From Occultella aeris (GTDB taxonomy: Bacteria > Actinomycetota > Actinomycetes > Actinomycetales > Beutenbergiaceae): a DNA stretch of 64,000 nt. Shown here one piece after another: positions 41,656-48,999 of the stretch. Below the pieces are notes generated by a model. That model was not told the DNA's origin. It saw nothing but the letters and a program-made list of their open reading frames with translations, and ran no database searches. The stretch covers positions 1 through 64,000 of the forward strand of contig NZ_CACRYJ010000053.1 in NCBI RefSeq assembly GCF_902703175.1, in the 5' to 3' direction. How positions within the stretch are numbered: the stretch's first letter is position 1; each line of letters begins with the position of its first letter. The position numbers and the translations under genes are program-made.

Positions 41656-42333
41656 TCATCCGGTGCGGCGCAGCAGCCAGTCCACCTCGCGCCGCAGGAG
41701 TTCGATCCGCCCGGGCCGGCTGTAGGCGCGTGGGTCATGGCCGAACGCGTCGTAGACCACGCGGGCACCGGCCCGCTCGCGCGCCCAGACGAGCGGGTGG
41801 TCCCGCTCGTCGTGCGCGTGAGTGACGAGCACGGTCACGTCCCGCGCCGTCTCGAGGTAGGAGTACCGCTCGTCGGTGGCCTCGAAGTCGCCGAGCCCCG
41901 CCGTGATCGGGTGGTCTGCGCCGACCACCCGCACCACGGTGGTGTCCAGTGGCGGGTGCATCGAGATGCCCGGCACCCATCGGCCACCGAGGACCTCGGC
42001 CCACTCGGGCGTCTCGAAGAACGTGTTGGACGCCGCGTGCGTGGCCAGAACCGGCCGGCCGGCGCGGGCGAACGCGAGCACCGCCGCACGTGCGTGCCCC
42101 TGCGCCAGCGCCGGTGCCGGCGTGCTGCCGCCACCGGCATCGACCACCAGCAGGGACACGTCGTCGAACGCGAAGGTGGCCTCGTCCGTGCCGCTGACCC
42201 GGGCGGAGACGCCAAGTTCCCCGAGCCGCTCCACGATCTGAGCCGACGTGCCCGCGAAGTCGTGCCACGGGTCGGCGTAGCGCCCCACCCCCGTGAGCAC
42301 GACGGCGGTGGGTGGTTGCTGGTCGGTGCTCAT
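41656..42333 (-). CDS. ThuA-domain (trehalose-utilisation-like) protein
   Basis: 225 aa glutamine-amidotransferase-like fold. VVLTGVGRYADPWHDFAGTS at the start, LLVVDAGGGSTPAP, GRPVLATHAASNTFFETPEW (taken in two parts: GRPVLATHAASN, TFFETPEW), DERYSYLETARDVTVL and the end VYDAFGHDPRAYSRP. The nucleophile Cys of amidotransferases is replaced, as usual in ThuA. ThuA proteins often sit beside Gfo/Idh oxidoreductases in sugar clusters. Start ATG behind AGGGCG. Convergent with uxaA, 18 nt apart, and divergent from the PmoA-like gene. Confidence 0.85.
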   Translation of the reverse strand: MSTDQQPPTAVVLTGVGRYADPWHDFAGTSAQIVERLGELGVSARVSGTDEATFAFDDVSLLVVDAGGGSTPAPALAQGHARAAVLAFARAGRPVLATHAASNTFFETPEWAEVLGGRWVPGISMHPPLDTTVVRVVGADHPITAGLGDFEATDERYSYLETARDVTVLVTHAHDERDHPLVWARERAGARVVYDAFGHDPRAYSRPGRIELLRREVDWLLRRTG

Positions 42334-42470
42334 TTGGTCGCCCTTCGGGTCCTGCCAGGTGGTCTCGTCGAGTTCGACGGACGATTGCCGATTCTCGCCC
42401 GAACCTATCGGTGCGTCGGGCGCCCCGGGACCCACGTCATGACCACCCCGTGGCCACACACCGATCCGGT

Positions 42471-42489
42471 AAGCGGTTTCCGCTAGCAT
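42471..42489 (+). promoter_or_regulatory. operator box and -10 of the PmoA-like/Gfo-Idh operon
   Basis: AAGCGGTTTC (42471-42480), identical to the uxaA box, 3 nt upstream of -10 TAGCAT (42484-42489). Presumably bound by the same regulator. Confidence 0.6.
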
Positions 42490-42549
42490 GTCCGCATCAG
42501 CTGTGCCCGCACCGTCAGGACGCGGACCCGAAGCAACCGAAGGAGTTCC

Positions 42550-43380
42550 GTGACCGCACTGCACATCGGTGCGCGCGCCGTCGCCACCTACCACGACGGC
42601 CAGAACCTCGCCGAGCACCTCTCCCCCCGGCCCTACCTGCACCCGGTGACCACGCTTGAGGGCACCGTGCTCACCGAGGTCGAACCGGCGGACCACCGCC
42701 ACCACTACGGGGTGAGCAACGCCGTCGTCGAGGTGAACGGGCACATGTTCTGGGGCGGCGCCTCCTACGTACACCCGACCGGCTACGAACTGCTCGAGAA
42801 CCACGGGCGGCAGGTCCCACGCAGCAGCGACACCACCGATCACCGCATCACCCAGACCCTGGAGTGGCTCGGCAGCGACGGCGCGCACGTCCTCACCGAG
42901 GACCGCGAGATCACCGCCGACCTGATCCCGGAGCACCCGGCCTGGGCACTGCGCTGGCGCAGCACGCTGCACGCCGACGCCGGCGACCTCGAGGTCGGCT
43001 CGCCGGCCACCCGCGGCCGCGCAGGTGCCGGGTACGGCGGTCTGTTCTGGCGACTCTCCGCCGCATCGGTCGCCACCACGGCAACCACGGCCGACGGCGG
43101 CCCTGCCCTGGGGTCGACGTCGCCCTGGCTCCTGCTCACCCAGGCGCGCGAGAGGGGACCGGTCTCCCTGCTGCTCGCGCAGCCGCGCGAGCGGGTGCTG
43201 CCGTGGTTCGTGCGCACGCAGGGGTACGTCGGCGCCGGACCGGCCGTCGCCTGGGACGCGCCCCGCACGATCGCCGCCGGAACGAGCGTCGATCTGCACC
43301 TCTGGGCGCTACTCGTGGACGGCGACCTGTCGCCCGAGACCGCCCAGGCCCACTACGACCGGCTGGAGCAACTGCCATGA
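42550..43380 (+). CDS. DUF6807/PmoA-family protein
   Basis: 276 aa. The segments RPYLHPVTTLEGTVLTEVEP, DHRHHYGVSNAVVEVNGHMF(W) and NHGRQVPRSS are typical of the DUF6807/'methane oxygenase PmoA' annotation, a beta-rich family unrelated in practice to methane oxidation that accompanies sugar dehydrogenases. His-rich DHRHHYG may bind a metal. GTG start behind AAGGAGTTCC. It overlaps the Gfo/Idh gene (ATGA). The reaction is unknown. Confidence 0.82.
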   Translation: MTALHIGARAVATYHDGQNLAEHLSPRPYLHPVTTLEGTVLTEVEPADHRHHYGVSNAVVEVNGHMFWGGASYVHPTGYELLENHGRQVPRSSDTTDHRITQTLEWLGSDGAHVLTEDREITADLIPEHPAWALRWRSTLHADAGDLEVGSPATRGRAGAGYGGLFWRLSAASVATTATTADGGPALGSTSPWLLLTQARERGPVSLLLAQPRERVLPWFVRTQGYVGAGPAVAWDAPRTIAAGTSVDLHLWALLVDGDLSPETAQAHYDRLEQLP

Positions 43381-44534
43381 CCACCACGTTCGCCGTCGTC
43401 GGGATCCACGGGTTCGGCGGCCACCACCTGCGCGAGCTCGTCGAGCTGACCGCGGACGGCCTCGCGGAGGTCATCGCCGTAGCCGACCCGCGCGGCGCCG
43501 AGGGTGCCGAGAACGTGCCCCCGACGGCCCGTGCGTACCCGGACCTGACCGCGCTCCTCGCCGCCGAGAGCCCGAACGTCGTGATCATCGCGACGCCGAT
43601 CCACACGCATCTGCCGCTCGCGGTCGAGTCGCTGCGGGCCGGCTCCCACGTGCTCCTGGAGAAGCCGACGACGGCGTCCCTCGCCGAGCTCGACGAGCTG
43701 ATCGCGGTCTCGGCCGAGACCGGCCGGTCGGTGCAGGTCGGCTTCCAGAGCTTCGGGTCGCACGCACTGCCGGCCATCGACGCGCTCATCGCAGGCGGAG
43801 AGATCGGCGAGCTCGTCGGCGTCGGTGGCGTCGGCACGTGGCTGCGGGACACCCGGTACTACGCCCGCTCCCGCTGGGCCGGGCGGCGCACCCTGGACGG
43901 TGTCGCGGTGGTCGATGGCGCCGTCACGAACCCGCTCGCGCACGCCGTGGCTACGGCGCTGCGGATCGCGGGCGCGACCACCACGACGGACGTCGCCGAG
44001 GTGGTCGTGGACCTGTACCACGCACACGACATCGAGGCAGACGACACCTCGGCCGTGCGCCTGCGCACCACGAGTGGCATTCCGGTCGCGCTCGGACTCT
44101 CCCTGACGTCCGCGACGCAGAGCGCCCCGAGGCTGATCGTGCGCGGCACCCGCGGCACCGCGGAGCTGCGCTACACCGACGACGTCCTGACCGTCCGCAC
44201 CCCCGACGGCGAGCGCACCGAGACGTTCGAGCGGACCAGCCTGCAGCGCAACCTCGTCGACCACATCACGACCGGCGCACCCCTGGTTGCCGACGCCCGG
44301 GACACCGGCGCGTTCATCCGGGTCCTCGAGGCGGTCCGGACCGCACCGGATCCCGCACCGATCGCCGCCGAGTTCGTGCAGTGGCGTGACGACGAGCACG
44401 GCCGCCACCCGGAGGTCGCCGACGTGGAGGCGTGGTGCGAGCGCGTCGCGAGCGAGTATGCGACGTTCGCCGAGCTCGGAGCGCCGTGGGCCGCGAGCAG
44501 CCCACCGACCGGTTCCGGGCAGCCCTCGACCTGA
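43377..44534 (+). CDS. Gfo/Idh/MocA-family oxidoreductase
   Basis: 385 aa. N-terminal Rossmann domain: VVGIHGFGGHHLRELVEL as dinucleotide loop, VIIATPIHTHLPLAVESLRA, and the EKP motif (HVLLEKPTTAS). C-terminal substrate domain with GGEIGELVGVGG, DGVAVVDGAVTNPLAHAV (catalytic Lys/His region) and RLIVRGTRGTAELRY. Probably oxidises a sugar, inositol or derivative with NAD(P). Forms a two-gene operon with the PmoA-like gene and shares its promoter box with uxaA. Confidence 0.9.
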   Translation: MTTTFAVVGIHGFGGHHLRELVELTADGLAEVIAVADPRGAEGAENVPPTARAYPDLTALLAAESPNVVIIATPIHTHLPLAVESLRAGSHVLLEKPTTASLAELDELIAVSAETGRSVQVGFQSFGSHALPAIDALIAGGEIGELVGVGGVGTWLRDTRYYARSRWAGRRTLDGVAVVDGAVTNPLAHAVATALRIAGATTTTDVAEVVVDLYHAHDIEADDTSAVRLRTTSGIPVALGLSLTSATQSAPRLIVRGTRGTAELRYTDDVLTVRTPDGERTETFERTSLQRNLVDHITTGAPLVADARDTGAFIRVLEAVRTAPDPAPIAAEFVQWRDDEHGRHPEVADVEAWCERVASEYATFAELGAPWAASSPPTGSGQPST

Positions 44535-44582
44535 CCGTCCGCACCGCTCGCCCGCAGGTTCGAGGATCGCCGCGCCGCTGAC

Positions 44583-45596
44583 TCAGGCCGGCGCCAGCCG
44601 CGCCGACTCGACCGCGGCGGCGGTGTCCTGCGCCACCAGGGCGGCGTTGATCTGCGCACCGGCCCGCATCCCGGCCGCGGCCGCCGTGATCACCTGCGTG
44701 CTCACGTCGGCGACATTGCCGGCCGCCCAGATCCCCGGCACCGACGTCTCGCCCTTGCCGTCGGTGAGCAGGTAGGTCCCGAACAGGGTTTCGCCCATCC
44801 GGAACTCCTCCGCTTTCAGGCCCAAGCCTTCGAGGGGACCGACCGGCGCGAACACCCGCGTCTGCACGGCGAGCGCCGACCTGGGCACGAACGCGCCGGA
44901 GGCCAGCCGGACGCCGGTGAGCCGGTCGTCGGCGCTCTCCACCGCTGCGACCGCGCCGTCGACGACCGCGATCCCCCGCGCGGTCAGCTGCTCCCACTCG
45001 GTCTCGCTCGGCTCGAGCACGTCATTGAGGAACAGCGTCACGTCCGCACTCCACTGTCGCAGCAGCAGCACCTGGTGCATCGCCATCGGCGAGGACGCGA
45101 GTACCCCGATCGGGAGATCCCGGACCTCCCAGCCGTGGCAGTACGGGCAGTGCAGCACGTCCCGCCCGAAGCGCTCCGCCAGGCCCGGGACGTCGGGCAG
45201 TTCGTCGCGGGCACCGGACGCGAGCAGCACGTGCCGGGCCCCGGTGCGGCGGCCGTCGGCGAGGGTGATCTCGAAGCCGTCCGTCTCGGCCTGCCCGACG
45301 GCGGTGACGACCCCGGCGGTGATCTCGCCGCCGTAGCCGCTCACCTCGGCGCGGCCGATGGCCAGCAGGTCACCCGGCGGTGTGCCCTCCCGGCCGAGGT
45401 AGTTGTGGACGCCGTCCGCAGGAGTGTTGCGCGGCTGGCCCGCGTCCACGACGAGGACGCTGCGACGAGCGCGGGACAGGGTGAGGGCGGCGCTGAGACC
45501 CGCGGCCGCGCCGCCGATCACCACCACGTCGTAGCCCCTGCGTAGTCCGGGCACGTCGGGGCTCGGGCCGGGCATCGGGTTCGGGTTCGTCTGCAT
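44583..45596 (-). CDS. thioredoxin-reductase-like FAD/NAD(P)H oxidoreductase
   Basis: 337 aa. FAD loop VVVIGGAAAGLSAALTLSRA near residue 25, the redox-pair region HCPYCHGWEV, an NAD loop less conserved (IGVLASSPMAMHQVLLLRQW), and the FAD-closing GIWAAGNVADVSTQVITAAAAGM (in two parts). CPYC places the Cys pair as in TrxB (CATC), and the protein resembles the TrxB-like family next to XRE-cupin regulators. There is no thioredoxin gene beside it. Divergent from the XRE-cupin gene with palindromes between. Confidence 0.9.
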   Translation of the reverse strand: MQTNPNPMPGPSPDVPGLRRGYDVVVIGGAAAGLSAALTLSRARRSVLVVDAGQPRNTPADGVHNYLGREGTPPGDLLAIGRAEVSGYGGEITAGVVTAVGQAETDGFEITLADGRRTGARHVLLASGARDELPDVPGLAERFGRDVLHCPYCHGWEVRDLPIGVLASSPMAMHQVLLLRQWSADVTLFLNDVLEPSETEWEQLTARGIAVVDGAVAAVESADDRLTGVRLASGAFVPRSALAVQTRVFAPVGPLEGLGLKAEEFRMGETLFGTYLLTDGKGETSVPGIWAAGNVADVSTQVITAAAAGMRAGAQINAALVAQDTAAAVESARLAPA

Positions 45597-45637
45597 GAAG
45601 GCTCCTGGCGTCGGTGGGCCGGAACAGCCGGCACTGT

Positions 45638-45665
45638 TGAGAACTGATCTCGTTAGTAGTTCACA
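45638..45665. promoter_or_regulatory. inverted repeat in the reductase/XRE-cupin divergent promoter
   Basis: TGAGAACT - 12 nt - AGTTCACA; the arms match at 7 of 8 positions. Likely an operator of the divergently encoded regulator. Confidence 0.5.
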
Positions 45666-45691
45666 CCACACCGCCGCGAGCACCAACGATC

Positions 45692-45708
45692 TTTGCCGGT
45701 CTGGCAAA
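45692..45708. promoter_or_regulatory. TTTGCC-N5-GGCAAA palindrome before the XRE-cupin start
   Basis: Perfect 6-bp arms, ending 8 nt before the regulator ATG; a candidate autoregulatory site. Confidence 0.5.
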
Positions 45709-45716
45709 CTCGTCCC

Positions 45717-46325
45717 ATGACGACCACAGACCAAGCGAGCGAACTCGGCGACGTGCTGGACGCCGTCGGCCCACGGTTGCGCTCCCTGCGCACCCGCCGG
45801 GGCACCAGCCTGACCGAGCTGTCGCAGACCACCGGGATCTCGGTGAGCACACTGTCCCGTCTGGAGACCGGACAGCGGCGCCCGGCGCTGGAACTCCTGC
45901 TGCCGCTCGCCCGCGCCTACCAGGTGACCCTCGACGACCTCGTCGGCGCGCCCGAGACCGCGGACCCGCGCGTCCACATCCGGCCCGTCGTCCACCACGG
46001 TGTGGCGCACGTGCCGCTCACCCGGCGGGTCGGCGGTCAGCTCGCGGCGAAGGTGATCCTGCCGCCGGTCGACGTCGTCACGCCGCCGGACCTGCAGACC
46101 CACGAGGGCTACGAGTGGCTGTACGTGCTGAGCGGGCGGCTGCGGCTGATCCTCGGCGAGCACGACGTGGTGCTGGCCGAGGGTGAGGTGGCCGAGTTCA
46201 ACTGCCGCACCACCCCGCACTGGTTCGGCAACCCGGGGCCCGGACCGACCGAGTTGCTGAGCATCTTCGGACCGCAGGGGGAACGGATCCACGTACGGGC
46301 TGCCCCAAGGCGTAGACAGGGTTAG
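45717..46325 (+). CDS. XRE-family regulator with C-terminal cupin domain
   Basis: 202 aa. HTH at about residues 17-72 (LRSLRTRRGTSLTELSQTTG, TLSRLETGQRRPALELLLPL) and a cupin barrel from about 105 (HEGYEWLYVLSGRLRLILGE, NCRTTPHWFGNPG). The cupin His/Glu may bind a metal or small ligand. ATG chosen because an upstream TTG frame lacks a ribosome site. Divergent from the reductase, which it probably controls. Confidence 0.9.
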   Translation: MTTTDQASELGDVLDAVGPRLRSLRTRRGTSLTELSQTTGISVSTLSRLETGQRRPALELLLPLARAYQVTLDDLVGAPETADPRVHIRPVVHHGVAHVPLTRRVGGQLAAKVILPPVDVVTPPDLQTHEGYEWLYVLSGRLRLILGEHDVVLAEGEVAEFNCRTTPHWFGNPGPGPTELLSIFGPQGERIHVRAAPRRRQG

Positions 46326-46429
46326 GGCGCGTGGTGTCTTGTCCGGCTGCGTAGAATCCTGGCTCGTGTGCCCGCCCGTGATGCCTACGTGCACACCGAC
46401 GGTTTCCCGTTCGACCGAAGGACGCAGCC

Positions 46430-46753
46430 GTGCCCGACCGACCTGAGATCGTCTGCATCTGCGGCTCTACCCGGTTCGTGGCCGAGATGAGTGCGGCGAA
46501 CCGTGAGCTGACCTTCGCAGGCGTCATCGTCGTCGCGCCAGGCGTCTTCCTGCGCACCGAGGGTCACGAAGCAGACGAGCTGATCACCGAGGAGCAGAAG
46601 ACCGTGCTGGACGCCCTCCACCTGCGCAAGATCGACCTGGCTGACCGGGTGCTGGTCGTCAACCCGGGCGGGTACATCGGCGAGTCCACGAGCAGGGAGA
46701 TCGCCTACGCGCACGCCACCGGCAAGCCGATCTCGTTCACCGATCCCATCTGA
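46430..46753 (+). CDS. small ICGSTRF-motif protein (nucleoside deoxyribosyltransferase-like)
   Basis: 107 aa starting with GTG. VCICGSTRFVAEMSAANREL, VIVVAPGVFLR, LHLRKIDLADRVLVVNPGGY and GESTSREIAYAHATGKPISF. The fold pattern (Gly-Ser loop, then DxADxVLVVNPGGYxGxST, then EIAYA) resembles DUF4406/nucleoside 2-deoxyribosyltransferase-like proteins that bind nucleotides. No catalytic activity can be claimed. Stands alone, convergent with thyX 9 nt away. Confidence 0.82.
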   Translation: MPDRPEIVCICGSTRFVAEMSAANRELTFAGVIVVAPGVFLRTEGHEADELITEEQKTVLDALHLRKIDLADRVLVVNPGGYIGESTSREIAYAHATGKPISFTDPI

Positions 46754-46762
46754 CAAGTTCGG

Positions 46763-47491
46763 TCAGGGAGCGACCCGGCCGTTCTCGTTGAAGGCCTCGT
46801 GGGTGAGCGGCATGAGGCCGGCCCAGAAGGCTTCCATCTTCTCCGCCACCATCTCGATCTCACGCTGTGGGAACGACGGGAATCGGCTGCCCTCGTTCTT
46901 CGTGCGCAGGGAGACGAAGTTCATGAGCGCGCGGGCGTTCATCGTCACGTACATCGAGGAGTAGATCGTGAGCGGCAGGACGATGCGAGCGACCTCGCGG
47001 GCGACACCGGCGTCCAGCATCCGCTGGTAGGAGCCGAAGGCCTCCGTGCAGACGGCGCGAACCTCGGCGGAGACCAGGTCCGTCTGCTCGGGTGTCCCGG
47101 GCAGAAAGTCGTAGGCACCGGCCTTGCCCACCTGCACGAGGTTGCGCTCGGGGCCGGGCACGTAGAAGACCGGGTTCAGCTCCCGGTACCGACCGCTCTC
47201 CTCGTTGTAGGAGGCGATGCGGTGACGCATGAACTCGCGGAAGACGAAGATCGGCGCCTGCACGTAGAACGTCATCGAGTTGTGCTCGAACGGCGATCCG
47301 TGACGGTCGCGCATGAGGTAGTTGATCAGGCCCTTCGAGCGAGAGGCGTCGAGGCTCTCGTCCTGGGCGGCCCCGAGGGTCTTCTCGCCCTGCGTCGACA
47401 CCCTGGCGGCGAAGAGGACGTCGGAGTCCGACGCGCTGGAGCGGACGAGTTCGACGGACACATCGGAACGGAACGAGATCTCGTGAGCCAC
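46763..47491 (-). CDS. thyX: flavin-dependent thymidylate synthase
   Basis: 242 aa. Makes dTMP with FAD and methylene-THF. The ThyX motif RHRxxSxNExSxRY appears as RHRIASYNEESGRY. MAHEISFRSDVSVELV is the usual start; I use the GTG giving it, though a GTG three codons earlier is possible. SLRTKNEGSRFPSFPQREI near the end. Longer open frame upstream is a shadow. Divergent from the alanine leader/AlaRS-like unit. Confidence 0.95.
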   Translation of the reverse strand: MAHEISFRSDVSVELVRSSASDSDVLFAARVSTQGEKTLGAAQDESLDASRSKGLINYLMRDRHGSPFEHNSMTFYVQAPIFVFREFMRHRIASYNEESGRYRELNPVFYVPGPERNLVQVGKAGAYDFLPGTPEQTDLVSAEVRAVCTEAFGSYQRMLDAGVAREVARIVLPLTIYSSMYVTMNARALMNFVSLRTKNEGSRFPSFPQREIEMVAEKMEAFWAGLMPLTHEAFNENGRVAP

Positions 47492-47558
47492 GGCCCTCAC
47501 GATAGCGAGCACGCCGCTCCCCAGAAAAATGGGCGAGCCCACCCCGGGTTCGTTCCGG

Positions 47559-47564
47559 TACCGT
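47559..47564 (+). promoter_or_regulatory. -10 element of leaderless alanine leader transcript
   Basis: TACCGT, then 7 nt (TGACGAC), then the leader-peptide ATG. Transcription would start at the ATG. The -35 is weak. Confidence 0.5.
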
Positions 47565-47571
47565 TGACGAC

Positions 47572-47637
47572 ATGCACCAACTGTCTCGCCTCGCCGCGGC
47601 CGCCCGAGCTCCTCGCTCGCCGGCTGCCGCTGCCTGA
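47572..47637 (+). CDS. alanine-rich leader peptide of an attenuator
   Basis: A 21-codon ORF beginning MHQLSRL. It has nine Ala codons in two runs of four (GCC GCG GCC GCC, residues 8-11; GCT GCC GCT GCC, 18-21) plus Ala13, then TGA. It has no Shine-Dalgarno but sits at the predicted transcription start. A stable hairpin begins 15 nt after the stop, and the next gene encodes an alanyl-tRNA synthetase catalytic domain. Codons 16-18 contain TCGCCGG (47617-47623), complementary to the left arm of that hairpin, which gives the alternative pairing needed for attenuation. Ala codons are common at this GC content, so position and structure carry the argument. Confidence 0.68.
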   Translation: MHQLSRLAAAARAPRSPAAAA

Positions 47638-47651
47638 CATCCACCTCTCCC

Positions 47652-47682
47652 ACACCGGCGACCGGAAACGGTCCGCCGGTGT
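47652..47682 (+). terminator. attenuator hairpin before the AlaRS-like gene
   Basis: ACACCGGC/GCCGGTGT plus ACCG/CGGT with a one-nucleotide asymmetry, capped by a GAAA tetraloop: about 12 bp, followed by TCTGCTGT. The left arm can instead pair with TCGCCGG inside the leader ORF. Confidence 0.62.
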
Positions 47683-47743
47683 TCTGCTGTCCCAGCCCCG
47701 GCCAACGGCCCGCTTCCGGTCCCTTCCCGAAAGGACCAGAACC

Positions 47744-48940
47744 ATGAGCCTCGAGACCACCTTCATCGACTTCTTCGTCGAGCGCGGTCACAGCCCGATC
47801 ATGGGATCCACACTGATCCCGCGGCCCGGCGATCCCGTCCTGTTCACCACCTCGGGCATGCATGCGCTCACGCCCTACCTGGAGGGTGAGCCACATCCGC
47901 TCGGCCACCGGCTCGTCGGGGTTCAACGATGCCTGCGCACCACCGATCTGGACGAGGTCGGCGACCCGAACCACCTGACCGTCTTCGAGATGCTCGGCTC
48001 CTGGTCACTGGGTGACTACGACGCTGAGCAGAGCCTGCAGTGGGGGTACGAGCTGCTCCGTGACACCCTCGGCATCGACCCTGGCCGGCTGCACGTCACC
48101 GTGTTCGGTGGCGACCAGCAGGTCGAGCCCGACGAGGCGTCGCTGCGGACCTGGCGCGCGCTCGGGGTGCCGGTCGAGCTGACCACCGATGACAACTGGT
48201 GGCCGAACCGGACCGGGACCGGGCTGTGCGGACCGGACTCGGAGATCTTCCTGTGGACCGGCGATGGCCCACCGGAGGGCACGCCGACCACCGACGACCG
48301 TTGGGTGGAGGTGTGGAACCACGTGATGATGCGCTTCCGCCGGCACGAGGACGGGTCGCTGGAACCACTGGAGCAGCGCAACATCGACACCGGCCTCGGC
48401 CTCGAGCGGCTGAGCATGTTGCTCGAGGGCAAGAGTTCCGTGTACGAGACCGAACTGTTCGAGCCATGGATGCGGCTCCTGCCCGAGTTGTGGAAGCTGG
48501 ACGAGGAGTCCGAGCGGATCGTGATCGACCACCTGCGCTCGAGCATCGTCATCATCGGCGACGGCGTCCGACCGTCGAACACCGGTCGCGGCTACGTGCT
48601 GCGCCGGCTGATCCGGCGGGTGCTGACCCTGCTGTGGCAGGTCGATCGGTCCAGGACGCTCGTCGATCTGCCGCTGGAGGTGGTCGAGCACACGCTGCGA
48701 CGCTTCCACCAGGAAGAGGACGTCACGCCGGTGCAGCAGGTCCTGGTCGACGAGGAGGTCCGGTTCACCGACCTGCTCGAGCGGGGCCGGCGGATCCTCG
48801 GCAGCGACCGCTTCCGGAAGCCCCTCGACCGGGGTGACTTCGAGTACCTGCACCAGACCCACGGGCTCCCTCCGGACCTCGTCCGGTCGCTGATCGCTCA
48901 GCGCGGCGGGGGCTCGAGCGCTCCCCTGCCCCGCACCTAA
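47744..48940 (+). CDS. alanyl-tRNA synthetase-like catalytic protein lacking editing and C-Ala domains
   Basis: 398 aa aligning to roughly the first 400 residues of AlaRS. Visible motifs: motif 1 region VLFTTSGMHALTPYLEGEPH, FEMLGSWSLGDYD, motif 2-like NRTGTGLCGPDSEIF (standard GDTGPCGPCTEIF altered), VWNHVMMRF, motif 3 DTGLGLERLSMLL, and the tRNA-binding RPSNTGRGYVLRRLIRRVL. It stops soon after FEYLHQTHGLPPDLV, so it has no editing site and no HxxxH zinc site. GAAAGGACC lies before the ATG. A normal full-length alaS should exist elsewhere. It may be a drug-resistant or specialised alanyl-transfer enzyme (inference). Confidence 0.85.
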   Translation: MSLETTFIDFFVERGHSPIMGSTLIPRPGDPVLFTTSGMHALTPYLEGEPHPLGHRLVGVQRCLRTTDLDEVGDPNHLTVFEMLGSWSLGDYDAEQSLQWGYELLRDTLGIDPGRLHVTVFGGDQQVEPDEASLRTWRALGVPVELTTDDNWWPNRTGTGLCGPDSEIFLWTGDGPPEGTPTTDDRWVEVWNHVMMRFRRHEDGSLEPLEQRNIDTGLGLERLSMLLEGKSSVYETELFEPWMRLLPELWKLDEESERIVIDHLRSSIVIIGDGVRPSNTGRGYVLRRLIRRVLTLLWQVDRSRTLVDLPLEVVEHTLRRFHQEEDVTPVQQVLVDEEVRFTDLLERGRRILGSDRFRKPLDRGDFEYLHQTHGLPPDLVRSLIAQRGGGSSAPLPRT

Positions 48941-48999
48941 TACCCGACGCGCTGATCTCGCCCACGCGCAGGGCCGAGGTCAGGCACGCACGTGCGATC

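Noticed and set aside
47572-47743. T-box riboswitch before the AlaRS-like gene
   Set aside because: No T-box sequence (TGGNACC-type) or stem I specifier architecture seen; the Ala-rich ORF plus terminator fits peptide-mediated attenuation better.
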